A stretch of DNA of 64,000 bases from Litoribacterium kuwaitense. Lineage in GTDB: Bacteria > Bacillota > Bacilli > Bacillales > DSM-28697. The stretch spans positions 99,241 to 163,240 of the forward strand of contig NZ_JAALFC010000005.1 in the NCBI RefSeq assembly GCF_011058155.1. Reading direction: 5' to 3'. Below, one piece after another: positions 56,141 through 64,000 of the stretch. The translations under genes were made by a program, and so were the position numbers. Numbering within the stretch: position 1 is the stretch's first letter; every line of letters starts with the position of its first letter. The notes below the pieces were generated by a model that ran no database searches, had not been told where the DNA came from, and saw only the letters and a list, made by a program, of their open reading frames with translations.

Positions 56141-57255
56141 ACAGTCTCCACCGTATCTTTGCTGCGCTTCGTCGTCATTAAGGAAAATAGTTCTCGTACT
56201 TGTTCCATGTATAAGGCTGAGTGATAGAGCTGATGAGCATCGGTGACCGTTTTCCAATCAGGAACATACGGAAGACGTGATTGAATATCAAAACCGTAAG
56301 ACGAGAAGATTTCTTCTTCGTCACCGAGAAATTTATTTAAAATAAAGCCAATCCGTTGCTCGATGTGCGCTCCACTCGCATATTTCTCCAGGCTTTCGAG
56401 GTAGATCCTTGTTTTTTCATAACTTCTCAAGTCATCCGTCAGGAGCTGCAACACATAATGGCTTTTTTTCAACGCACCGATCATTCGCGGCTGTAAAGAC
56501 GAATCGCCATCAATGACGACAAAATCAAACGCTTCTGTTTTGTCCGCTGCTGAGATTAACGCCTGCGCGTCCTGATCTGATAGTTCTTGAATATCAGAAC
56601 CTTCAGCCGGCAAGTTGAGAAAGTGCACGTTTGTCGCTTCGTCCTGGACGATATATTCCATATACTGCTCTTCTAATAGATCTGGCTTCGCTTTGGCATA
56701 ATACAGTAGCGGTGAGGAATCCATATCCTTCGAGCTTCGAAAGAAGAGGTGCGTTGAATGGTATTCCTCTAAGCTGATGTACAAGACATTGTATTGTTGT
56801 GAAGCCATCGTTGCGGCGAGAAGCACCGATAAGGTCGTTTTTCCAGCCCCACCGCTTGCTGACGTAACTGTAAGTACTTGTGTTGTTTCGTTACTCGCCA
56901 TTGAACCTGCAATTGGCCGGTTTAATGCATAATAATGATTGGTCAATTTTCGTAACATTTGCGGAAGAGGCTGATATTTAAAAACAGCACCTTCCTCCGG
57001 TTGGTCAGAAAGAACAGCATGATACCGAATATGTTTCTCAAGAAGCTCTTCGTCCAGTGTCATCTCTTGTGATGACAATACGAGATCCGTTTTTGTCCGG
57101 CTTCGTAAAAATTCGTCCAAGCTTTCGGTAGTCGAAAACATTTTTACATCATATCGTTGATCATCCTCTGAAGATCGAAAGAATTGTGCCAGAGATTGCA
57201 AATACTCCTGATCGGTGTCTGCAATGGCTAATGTTAAACTTCGCTTCACTTCCAT
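56137..57255 (-). CDS. TadZ/CpaE-type pilus localisation ATPase
   Basis: 372 residues. An N-terminal receiver-like domain (about 5-115, without a clear phosphoacceptor) is followed by a MinD/ParA-type ATPase with a deviant Walker A, TVTSASGGAGKTTLSVL near 130-146, and VVIDGDSSLQ. CpaE/TadZ proteins position the machine. ATG 57255 follows GGGAGAG by 8 bases. It is translationally coupled to tadA by ATGA. Confidence 0.88.
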   Translation of the reverse strand: MEVKRSLTLAIADTDQEYLQSLAQFFRSSEDDQRYDVKMFSTTESLDEFLRSRTKTDLVLSSQEMTLDEELLEKHIRYHAVLSDQPEEGAVFKYQPLPQMLRKLTNHYYALNRPIAGSMASNETTQVLTVTSASGGAGKTTLSVLLAATMASQQYNVLYISLEEYHSTHLFFRSSKDMDSSPLLYYAKAKPDLLEEQYMEYIVQDEATNVHFLNLPAEGSDIQELSDQDAQALISAADKTEAFDFVVIDGDSSLQPRMIGALKKSHYVLQLLTDDLRSYEKTRIYLESLEKYASGAHIEQRIGFILNKFLGDEEEIFSSYGFDIQSRLPYVPDWKTVTDAHQLYHSALYMEQVRELFSLMTTKRSKDTVETV

Positions 57256-57283
57256 ACGATTCTCTCCCTTAACCCCTCAAATC

Positions 57284-57370
57284 TTATAGCTTCATAAAGC
57301 CTCCAACTACAAAAATGATGCCGATAACAGCGAGGGTTAATGCGATACGTTGACATTGGACCTGACTCAA
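57284..57370 (-). CDS. Tiny one-span membrane peptide at the head of the Tad operon
   Basis: 28 codons from TTG 57370 to TAA 57284. The product reads MSQVQCQRIALTLAVIGIIF plus VVGGFMKL: a polar N-terminus, one hydrophobic span of about 18 residues and a basic end. A GGTGG ribosome site lies 6 bases before the TTG. It ends 28 bases before the tadZ start on the same strand. The good hydrophobic profile and ribosome site support a real gene; the TTG start and lack of known homologues keep confidence moderate. Confidence 0.5.
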   Translation of the reverse strand: MSQVQCQRIALTLAVIGIIFVVGGFMKL

Positions 57371-57811
57371 AGGATTCCACCATCCTTACTGATAATCATT
57401 CAACATTGTATCGAACGATTTCCAGTTTTTCACGTTTTAATTTTATGTCCTTTATGACAAAAAAGGGACTAATGTCTTTCTCTATGTTACATTTACGTGT
57501 CGAACGATCATGTTTTTCCAATTTTTAGTTGTTCATTTCTACTAATGAACTACCCATTATTTACCTTAACAAACCCATCCAATACAAAAATGAGAATATA
57601 TACCTAATACAAAATGTTTCTAAAACACTCAAATGTCTTTAACCTTTTAACGTAGATATACTGTACATTGGTGGCATATCTATAGATTACACAACATGTC
57701 ATTCACAAAAGAACAATTTACTTTTGGCAATACTCATCATGTTGTTATTGAGCACATAGCTTCCTTGCACACCTTGATTGAAACTGTCTGCCAAGCGAAC
57801 TTCGTCCTACA
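57371..57811. other. Gap between the Tad operon and the SLH gene: promoter and long leader
   Basis: No gene. A promoter for the minus-strand operon is likely (separate entry), leaving a leader of about 230 bases. Two direct repeats, TGTATCGAACGAT (about 57406) and CGTGTCGAACGATC (about 57495), lie in the leader and could be operator sites. Nothing else is recognised. Confidence 0.45.
57604..57632 (-). promoter_or_regulatory. Candidate sigma-A promoter of the Tad operon
   Basis: On the minus strand TTGAGT (57627-57632), 17 bases and TATTAG (57604-57609), with TATATA just after. It lies about 235 bases before the first start codon at 57370. Confidence 0.45.
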
Positions 57812-57820
57812 TCAAAAAAA

Positions 57821-57854
57821 GTGTAGACAAAGTCAAAGCTGACTTCACCTACAC
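57821..57854 (-). terminator. Terminator of the SLH protein gene
   Basis: On the minus strand GTGTAGGTGAAGTC pairs with GACTTTGTCTACAC (two imperfect pairs) around a 6-base loop, followed by seven Ts. Same stem family as the hairpins at 5261 and 35064. Confidence 0.85.
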
Positions 57855-57878
57855 TCTTCGTATCTAAGCATTCATCAT

Positions 57879-60160
57879 TTATTGATCCATGTCAGCACGG
57901 ACAGATAGAAGCCGTGTGAATACTGTAGCTGCCTGTGCTCTCGTCACGGACGCATCAGGTTTAAACTCATCATTCATGCCTTCCATAATTTCAAAGTGGT
58001 GAACGATTGCTGCTGCACCTTTATTGTCGATGTCATCAGCATCCGCAAAGTCAATTTGGAACAAATCATTTGCATCTGCCAGTTCTTCGTATCCAAGTAC
58101 TCGTGTTATGAAAAGAGCTAATGCATCACGCTCAACAACGGCATTTGGATTAAAATCCTTGCTATCTTCAGGATTGAGGTATCCTTGACGAACTGCTGCT
58201 TCAACAAATGCAAAATAAGGGCTGTCAGCACTTACATCATTAAAGGTTGCTTTTGCAGTCGAATCCGCAGCAAGCTCTTCGTAATAAAAAGGATCAGGAC
58301 GCTCTACAAGCATCATCATTTTTACCATTTCTCCGCGCGTTAGCTCATCATTTGGATGCACCATGCCATCCTCATCAATGTTTAAAGCACCATAGCTGAT
58401 TAATAGCGAAAGTGCATCCTCTGCCCAATGCCCATCAATATCCTTGACATCTTCGGCAGAAACCACTGGCTCACCAGTATCCCGCGACATGTATTCCCCT
58501 TCAATGGCATCGAAATACGTTTCCCACTGACTTGGATTTTCTCGCAGTTGATAAACAAGCTGGATTGATTCCTCTTGACTATCCTCATCCGGAAGAGAAA
58601 GATACACAGGTTCAACAGAATAAGGCTCTAAAATCTCAGGACGAACATCAGCAATCGGCAGCGCCTGATCTGTTGACGGGCCAGTAAAGTCAACATCCCA
58701 ATTCACGTAATACCCTTTTAGTTCACCGGTTTTTCCATCAATGCGAATATCAATACCTTGACTTTCTACAAGTGCCCCATCTAAGACACGATCAAAATTG
58801 ATATTATAATCCGATCCATAGCTGTATCCTGGCTGCGGGCTTTCCGTTAATTGATGCAGCAAATGTGGTGAATACGTTTCTATCCATTTAACAGCGTGAT
58901 CGTATGCCTCGTCACGGTCCATCGTTTTTTCCTTATCTGTCTCACTTGTAGGTGAATAGGTTGAATACATTAACAACTCGCCTGTCTCAGCATGAATATC
59001 GCCACTGACTCTTTCATTTGTCTCTTCATTTAAAAAGCTTAAACTCCACAGAGAGTTATTATCATATTGGCTAAACGACACATTCTGTAAAGTAGCGTCG
59101 TCAGAAACATCTACGACTTCTTTAAAATGGGCAATCGCTTCTTCCTGCGTCAAAGCATCTTTTTTCGCTGGACGCTCTGCTTGAGGCTCATCCTTTAATC
59201 GTTTTAAAGGTGCTGTTTTTCTATCTTCAACTTGACCATCTGGTCGCATCCACTCGCCTGTTTTAGCGTTGAGTAGTGTTGCGGAGGAAGCTAAATCGTA
59301 TACGAGGGCAACTTTCGGCTCTTCACCGACAGAACGCGACGTATACATTTTTTTGTAGACGAGCTGCAAAGGTAGATCATCTGCAAAGCGTTTATTCGCT
59401 TCTTCCTGCTTGATCATGTTATTCGTTGCAGGGAAATCACGAGCTTCTTGCCACGATAAGGAAAGAAAAGACACCTTTCCATCACCACGAACATCAATAG
59501 AAACATCATTTTCAGGATAAGGAATGCCATTGACCTCTTGTGGAAAACTGTAACTGTAAACGACACGTCCGCCTAATGGCGGCTTATCTCCCTGACCAGT
59601 TTCTTCTTCATCGCCGAGTTGTTCGTAAATCTCTGGAAATTCTTTGGCGATATATTCTTTTGCAATTTGTTTTGCTTCTTCACGATTCACTTCTGGAGGA
59701 TACTGGCTGACTTGCTTCTGGAGCGGTAACGAAATACGGTATGATGCCACTTCGTTTGTCATTGCGTTTACTTCTACAAAAACCGAGCCATGGTACATCG
59801 CTGTTTCTTTTTCATCTTTTTCTTGCTGCCATTGAACGTTCCACACTGGCCCTTCACCGTAGGAGGACAACGAAACGCTCTGTAATGAATAACCTGCTGG
59901 AATATCCTTAAATGCTTTTGCCGTTTCAATTGCTTCCTCTTTTGTGACTGAAGCAAGTTCTTTGAGTTCCTCTTCCGACTTCATCGTATCCATACGGACG
60001 TTCATGTTTGAAGTCGACGAACTAGGTGCACTTTCCGATGTTTGAATTGATGATCGTATTGGCATATCCTCCTGTACGACTGCTGGCACTTCTGCGTATG
60101 CGCCTGCAGTTGGAATGGATATCGCCAATGTAAGAATAACTGATGCTGTTTTTTTGGCAT
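57879..60160 (-). pseudogene. Secreted protein with YcdB/YcdC-like repeats and three SLH domains, one-base frameshift in the signal peptide
   Basis: The open part (to 60128, about 749 residues) starts in the middle of a signal peptide. Upstream, ATG 60160 after a GGGGGG ribosome site reads MPKK and then leaves frame; adding one A at the seven-T run 60149-60155 gives MPKKTASVILTLAISIPTAG followed by AYA|EV, a standard Sec signal. The mature protein has two YcdB/YcdC or PepSY-like repeats (about 60-290 and 330-530) and three SLH domains at the end (DIDGHWAEDALSLLISYGAL; VSADSPYFAFVEAAVRQGYL; a third near 700). SLH domains bind pyruvylated cell-wall polymer, so it is a cell-surface protein. Confidence 0.8.
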
Positions 60161-60268
60161 ATAGACACGCCCCCCTTTAAGGTGTATATCCAATTAGACG
60201 GTAGATGGTGGCAAAAGTTTCATCAATTGATATTTTTTCTTTTTCATGCTGCGTTAAACGGGTGTCCC

Positions 60269-60296
60269 TTGACAATTAGAACAATTCACGTAGAAT
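60269..60296 (+). promoter_or_regulatory. Sigma-A promoter of the proBA operon
   Basis: TTGACA (60269-60274), a 16-base spacer and TAGAAT (60291-60296) precede the T-box leader. Confidence 0.7.
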
Positions 60297-60339
60297 AAGA
60301 AGTATTCAAATGAATCGAACAAAAGCTATGATAGGGAAT

Positions 60340-60548
60340 AGTATTGACGTCACAATGTTAGAGAGAGAAGCTCATGGCTGAAAAGCTTCTTCATTCCCTG
60401 ACGCAAAAACCCGCCCTAGAGCTTTCTGGCGATGAGTCGGACGCAAGCCAGCGATATCGGCACTCGGAAGATCAATTCTCTATATGGGGATTGGAATAAA
60501 GGTGGTACCACGGTGATAACCCGTCCTTATTTAAGGATGGGTTTTTTT
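60340..60548 (+). ncRNA. T-box leader of proBA
   Basis: The conserved T-box sequence AAGGTGGTACCACGG (60499-60513) is followed by a terminator hairpin, CCCGTCCTTA pairing with TAAGGATGGG and seven Ts (60519-60548). Stem I occupies about 60345-60470, with the AGAGAGAAGC motif, GGCTGAAAAGC and a pyrimidine stretch TTCCCTGA holding proline codons CCC and CCT that could be the specifier. Uncharged tRNA-Pro would pair with the specifier and the T-box and relieve termination. B. subtilis proBA carries a proline T-box. Confidence 0.9.
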
Positions 60549-60621
60549 ATCGTTTGTCCGAATGATTTCACTTCGGGAAAAATACCGTATGCTTATCATT
60601 ATAATTAGGAAGGTTTTCAAC

Positions 60622-61728
60622 ATGAATAAACGAATCGTTGTTAAAATTGGTAGCTCTTCATTAACGAATGCAACAGGCTCACTTTCCCTAGAGAAGTTGC
60701 ATGACCATACGAAAGCAATTGCTCGACTACGTCGGTTGGGACATCAGGTCATTTTAATTTCGTCTGGTGCCGTGGCAGCAGGATATAGTAAGCTTGGCTA
60801 TCCAACCCGTCCAGTAACGATCCAAGGAAAACAAGCAGCCGCGGCAATTGGTCAAGTCGAGTTAATGCGCTATTATTCTAAGGCATTTCAAGACGAAAGT
60901 ATTCACGTAGGCCAACTCCTTTTAACACGCGAAAATTTCACGAAGCAAAAACAATATCAAAATGCACATAACACACTGGAAGAACTACTCAAAAGAGGCG
61001 TACTGCCAATCATTAACGAAAATGACTCGGTGTCTATTGATGAGTTAACCTTTGGAGATAACGACATGCTTTCAGCTCTTGTCAGCGGACTCGTCCATGC
61101 CCGGATGACGATTTTACTTACTGACGTGAACGGCATATACGACCAGCCACCACACCTGTCTCCAGACGCCAAAAAGTACCATTATCTTCCTGCGGTCTCT
61201 GATGAGCTGCTCTTATCTGCCGGGCAGAGCCAAAGTGCTGTCGGTACGGGTGGAATGCGTTCAAAAATAGAAGCTGCCAAAACCGCCATCGCTTTTGGGA
61301 GCCAAGTCTTTATCGGAACTGGCACCGGAGCTGAAAAGCTGACCGATATTTTAAAAGGAAAAGGGGATGGAACGTACATCGGTTTTTCCGGCCATCCTCA
61401 AGCAACAACGAAAGAACAATGGATTGCTGTCCATAGCCTCCCTAAAGGAACTTTGCACATAGACCATGGCGCTGCCGAAGCAATTTTAAGCCGCGGCAAA
61501 AGCTTATTAACAGCAGGTATATGCAAAATAGACGGCGTTTTCCACCCCGGCGATGTCGTCGAGGTGCGAGAAATAAAAGGGCGATTAATTGCCCGCGGGA
61601 TGGTTTCAATGTCAAGTGATGTGATTGCTGACAATGCAAACCTGCAAGAGCAACGACGACCTACTTCTATGGCGATTCATCGAGATAACTTAGTAACGAT
61701 AAAAAAAGGAGAGATAATTCATGAGTGA
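60622..61728 (+). CDS. proB: Glutamate 5-kinase ProB with PUA domain
   Basis: Phosphorylates glutamate, the first step of proline synthesis and the target of feedback control. 368 residues: amino-acid-kinase domain (about 1-260) with [26 protein letters not shown] and [12 protein letters not shown], then a C-terminal PUA domain (about 275-365). ATG 60622 follows AGGAAGG and gives the typical [12 protein letters not shown] start; upstream in-frame codons lie near the leader terminator. proA overlaps its end by 8 bases. Controlled by the T-box leader. Confidence 0.95.
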   Translation: MNKRIVVKIGSSSLTNATGSLSLEKLHDHTKAIARLRRLGHQVILISSGAVAAGYSKLGYPTRPVTIQGKQAAAAIGQVELMRYYSKAFQDESIHVGQLLLTRENFTKQKQYQNAHNTLEELLKRGVLPIINENDSVSIDELTFGDNDMLSALVSGLVHARMTILLTDVNGIYDQPPHLSPDAKKYHYLPAVSDELLLSAGQSQSAVGTGGMRSKIEAAKTAIAFGSQVFIGTGTGAEKLTDILKGKGDGTYIGFSGHPQATTKEQWIAVHSLPKGTLHIDHGAAEAILSRGKSLLTAGICKIDGVFHPGDVVEVREIKGRLIARGMVSMSSDVIADNANLQEQRRPTSMAIHRDNLVTIKKGEIIHE

Positions 61729-62965
61729 ACTACTAACAAAAGCCGAAGCAGCTAAAAAAGCGAGCAAGCTTCTTGCGCGCAATACAACCGCAGAGAAAAA
61801 TGACGCTTTAGATGCGATTGCTCACCAGCTAGAAACAGATGAGTCTTCAATTTTAAACGCGAATGAACAAGATTTGATTAACGGCAAGAAAAACGGGCTA
61901 AATACCTCTCTTCTTGACCGCCTTCGGTTAACGTCAGAGCGAATTAAAGAAATGGCGTCTGCCTTACGGGAGTTAAAAGCGTTAGACGATCCAATTGGTC
62001 AAACGCTGTCCCAATGGACTCGACCAAACGGACTGCACATTCGTCAAGTTCGTGTTCCACTTGGGGTTATCGGAATGATTTACGAAGCAAGGCCAAATGT
62101 TACGATTGATGCAACAAGCCTTTGCTTAAAGACGGGAAATGCGTGTATATTGCGCGGTTCTTCCTCAGCCATTGAGTCGAACAAAGCACTTGTCGCATCG
62201 ATTCATCGTGCGCTCGAAAAGACACCGCTCCCTGCTGACGCTGTTCAACTGCTCGAAGACACAAGCCGCGAAACGGCTGCGCAGATGTTTCGATTGAATT
62301 CACACCTTGACGTATTAATTCCGCGGGGAAGCGCCAATCTCATCCAGACGGTCATCCGTGAAGCGACGGTTCCCGTGCTCGAAACAGGTGCGGGGAATTG
62401 CCACGTGTATATTGACCACTCAGCACAGACAGATATGGCTACGAGCATTGCCATTAACGCAAAAACACAGCGCCCTTCTGTATGCAATGCCGCGGAAACA
62501 TTACTTATACATGAAGAATGGGCGAAAAGTCATCTCAATGACCTCATTGAAAAGCTCATTGAAAGTGGTGTGGAAGTGAGAGGAGATGAAGCCACTCAAG
62601 CGGTTTCGCAAGCAGTACAAAAAGCAAGCAAAGAAGATTGGGCAACCGAATATAACGATATGGTTGTCGCAGTAAAGATTGTTCAAGGTGTCGAGGAAGC
62701 GATTCAGCATATCAACACTTATGGTACAACGCATTCTGAAGCTATTATTTCTGAAACAAAAGCCAACGTCGACACTTTCTTTACGAATGTTGATGCAGCC
62801 GCACTCTATCATAATGCCTCGACACGCTTTACAGACGGATTTGAATTTGGTTTTGGTGCTGAAATTGGTATTAGTACGCAAAAGCTGCATGCCCGCGGCC
62901 CAATGGGGTTAGAGGCCTTAACGTCTAGTAAGTATTTGATCAATGGTGAAGGCCAAATCAAATAA
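61721..62965 (+). CDS. proA: Gamma-glutamyl phosphate reductase ProA
   Basis: NADPH-dependent reduction of glutamyl 5-phosphate to the semialdehyde, which cyclises to pyrroline-5-carboxylate. 414 residues of the ALDH superfamily. Visible are [18 protein letters not shown] near 110, [15 protein letters not shown], the catalytic Cys in [17 protein letters not shown] near 255 and the C-terminal [17 protein letters not shown] 61721 follows AAAGGAGAG within the proB end; the 8-base overlap implies coupling. Pyrroline-5-carboxylate reductase is encoded at 17.8 kb. Confidence 0.96.
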   Translation: MSELLTKAEAAKKASKLLARNTTAEKNDALDAIAHQLETDESSILNANEQDLINGKKNGLNTSLLDRLRLTSERIKEMASALRELKALDDPIGQTLSQWTRPNGLHIRQVRVPLGVIGMIYEARPNVTIDATSLCLKTGNACILRGSSSAIESNKALVASIHRALEKTPLPADAVQLLEDTSRETAAQMFRLNSHLDVLIPRGSANLIQTVIREATVPVLETGAGNCHVYIDHSAQTDMATSIAINAKTQRPSVCNAAETLLIHEEWAKSHLNDLIEKLIESGVEVRGDEATQAVSQAVQKASKEDWATEYNDMVVAVKIVQGVEEAIQHINTYGTTHSEAIISETKANVDTFFTNVDAAALYHNASTRFTDGFEFGFGAEIGISTQKLHARGPMGLEALTSSKYLINGEGQIK

Positions 62966-63135
62966 GTTCATTGCTGTGTAGACATGTATAAGCATGTGCC
63001 ACATTGTCAAAAGGTAGACGTTCATAGACATTGTCCTGCTCTAAAACAAAAAATGAGATGCAAAAAACAAAGCGTTAATGCACATTCGCATTTCTAATAA
63101 TGGCTGTATGATTAGCAGTAAACCAGCAGTAATCG
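62966..63135. other. Short gap after proA
   Basis: No gene seen. It ends at the hairpin 63136-63168. No good proA terminator with a T-run was found nearer to the stop. Confidence 0.4.
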
Positions 63136-63168
63136 AAAACGCTCAGATTTGAATTCTGAGTGTTTTCC
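63136..63168. terminator. Hairpin between proA and the secreted-protein relic
   Basis: AAAACGCTCAGA pairs with TCTGAGTGTTTT (one wobble) around a short loop. The same outer stem, AAAACGCTCAG, occurs in the long hairpin at 31219. Confidence 0.7.
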
Positions 63169-63195
63169 TTATTCTATCTGTGACAGTCAGACGAC

Positions 63196-63694
63196 TCATT
63201 CTTTCTTCTGTCTTTTGATTGTCAATATAACCGCCGCTACAATAGTAAATATTCCTACCAAAAGAACAAAGATGCCCGTATCTATTTGTTTGTTTTCGTT
63301 CACTCCGGCATTTTCTAAAGTTATTTCCTTTTTATCAGCCAAAAAATCATCTGCTATTTCCGTGTGCCTTGTTGTTGGCGAACAAAGTGGATGTACCCAA
63401 TTGTCTCCTTCTTTGTTAAGGAAATATAAAAATTTTATGTTAAGCTGGCTTTCGCCAATCCATAGCTTCTTTTACAGTAATTTTTTCTTTACGCCTTTAA
63501 AGCTTTGCTCGACTTTTATCGTTAAAATTTTTTCCGAGTTTTTTCTTTATTTTTTTCCACTGTACCAATGACAACAGCGTCATATTCATCATAGGCAATA
63601 TCTGGTGGAGAAGGCTCTACACATGACAAAGCAAAGCTTTGGTTAGGCATGAAAAACAAAGAGATTAAAAACGTGGCAATCAATATTTTTTCAT
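63196..63694 (-). pseudogene. Secreted or membrane-anchored protein gene with several frameshifts
   Basis: Three parts in different frames read as one protein. (1) A signal peptide ILIATFLISLFFMPNQSFA followed by LSCVEPSPPDIAYDEYDAVV. (2) KVEQSFKGVKKK. (3) ESQLNIKFLYFLNKEGDNW, HPLCSPTTRHTEIADDF and a C-terminal membrane span with a basic tail, ending at 63196. The order is that of a wall- or membrane-anchored protein of about 165 residues with a CVEP start and CSPT motif. Breaks lie at six-T runs 63686-63691, 63528-63533 and 63481-63486, and one at 63455. Each homopolymer would need one base (or two Gs) more. It may be a true pseudogene. Confidence 0.6.
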
Positions 63695-63731
63695 ATGAAA
63701 ACCCAAATATTTTTATCGTTTTCTGACAGAA

Positions 63732-63781
63732 GACTCCCACTTCAAGGAATGTTAGGACGTTGTCCAATGAGTAAGTGGGAG
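63732..63781. repeat. Hairpin typical of an IS200/IS605-type element end
   Basis: CTCCCACTT (about 63733) and AAGTGGGAG (about 63772) form a 9-base stem around a loop of about 30 bases, like the subterminal stem-loops of IS200/IS605 elements. It lies about 140 bases before the tnpB start, so it may mark the left end or a remnant right end. Confidence 0.45.
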
Positions 63782-63920
63782 ATGAATGTCGGTTAGGCGT
63801 GATTCAAAAAGCTGTCTCTTTTTGCGCTAGGATATCATTAGTCTTATACAAAAGAAAGGCTGATATTTCGAGGAAATTAGATGATATCGAAAATCAAGGT
63901 CTAAAGTGAGGTGAAAAGCA

Positions 63921-64000
63921 ATGTTGGTCAACAAAGCATACAAATTTCGTATTTACCCAAACAAAGAACAAGAAATCTTAATCGCAAAGACGATTGGTTG
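63921..64000 (+). CDS. tnpB: TnpB (IS605 OrfB-type RNA-guided nuclease), 5' end only
   Basis: The window edge cuts this gene after 26 codons. ATG 63921 is preceded by GTGAGGTGAAAAG. The visible N-terminus MLVNKAYKFRIYPNKEQEIL closely matches TnpB proteins of IS200/IS605 or IS1341-type elements, which start with a K-x-F/Y-R-I-Y-P segment. No tnpA is seen upstream, so this may be a tnpB-only element. TnpB is the ancestor-like relative of Cas12 and uses an omega RNA from its own 3' end, outside this window. Confidence 0.85.
   Translation, partial: MLVNKAYKFRIYPNKEQEILIAKTIG

Noticed and set aside
63149..63571. 140-residue plus-strand frame after proA
   Set aside because: It is antisense to the frameshifted secreted-protein gene, whose signal peptide and anchor are on the minus strand.
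1..64000. CRISPR arrays, tRNA or rRNA genes, complete prophage
   Set aside because: No regularly spaced repeats, tRNA-like T-arm sequences, rRNA segments or phage structural genes were seen.

Overview
The window is chromosomal DNA from a Bacillaceae bacterium. Recognisable Bacillus subtilis ykr/yku-type neighbours run along the left half: ykyA, def, ykrA, rpoY, rnjA, ktrC, ykuU, ykuT, dapL, dapH, ccpC, clpE, ykuI, ykuE, ykyB, gndA, gntK and patA. Shine-Dalgarno sites are strong, GTG and TTG starts are common, and CtsR and T-box control signals are present. An alkaliphilic or soil Bacillaceae relative is plausible, but no sequence here fixes the species.

Layout. 1-21 kb is mostly housekeeping: lipoprotein ykyA (cut by the left edge), peptide deformylase, HAD phosphatase, RNA polymerase epsilon subunit, RNase J1, K+ channel regulator KtrC, a heterodimeric ABC exporter (one half frameshifted), peroxiredoxin, MscS channel, the acetyl branch of diaminopimelate synthesis (dapH, dapL), CcpC, an AEC transporter, ClpE under CtsR boxes, pyrroline-5-carboxylate reductase, a degenerate EAL protein and a Tat-exported phosphoesterase. 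21-31 kb holds a degenerate HPr-like protein, YkyB, several membrane proteins, gluconate metabolism (gndA, gntK, RpiR-type regulator), an Fsr-type MFS exporter and patA, the aminotransferase of the same diaminopimelate branch. 31-38 kb has a two-component system, an extremely acidic lipoprotein, small stress or iron-linked proteins, a glycerophosphodiesterase and two long stretches of decayed non-coding DNA.

38-57 kb is the most distinctive part. On the plus strand, two lipoproteins precede a multi-membrane-span Ser/Thr protein kinase. Facing it on the minus strand is one long Tad/Flp-type pilus or secretion operon: a tiny membrane peptide, TadZ, TadA, TadB, TadC, Flp pilin, two TadE-like pseudopilins, a large TadG-like protein and a prepilin peptidase. 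It runs with short gaps or overlaps straight into an FHA protein, a PP2C phosphatase and a tandem family of DUF4352-like lipoproteins. Kinase, phosphatase and phosphothreonine reader therefore lie together with a Tad machine, which suggests phosphorylation-controlled assembly or secretion.

57-64 kb contains a secreted SLH-domain protein, a T-box-controlled proBA operon (proline, matching the reductase at 17.8 kb), a broken secreted-protein gene and the start of an IS605-type tnpB cut by the right edge.

A recurring feature is loss of one base in a homopolymer within otherwise well-conserved genes: the ABC exporter, the FHA protein, the SLH protein and the secreted-protein gene near 63.5 kb. 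This may be sequencing error rather than biology, and it affects how those genes should be read.
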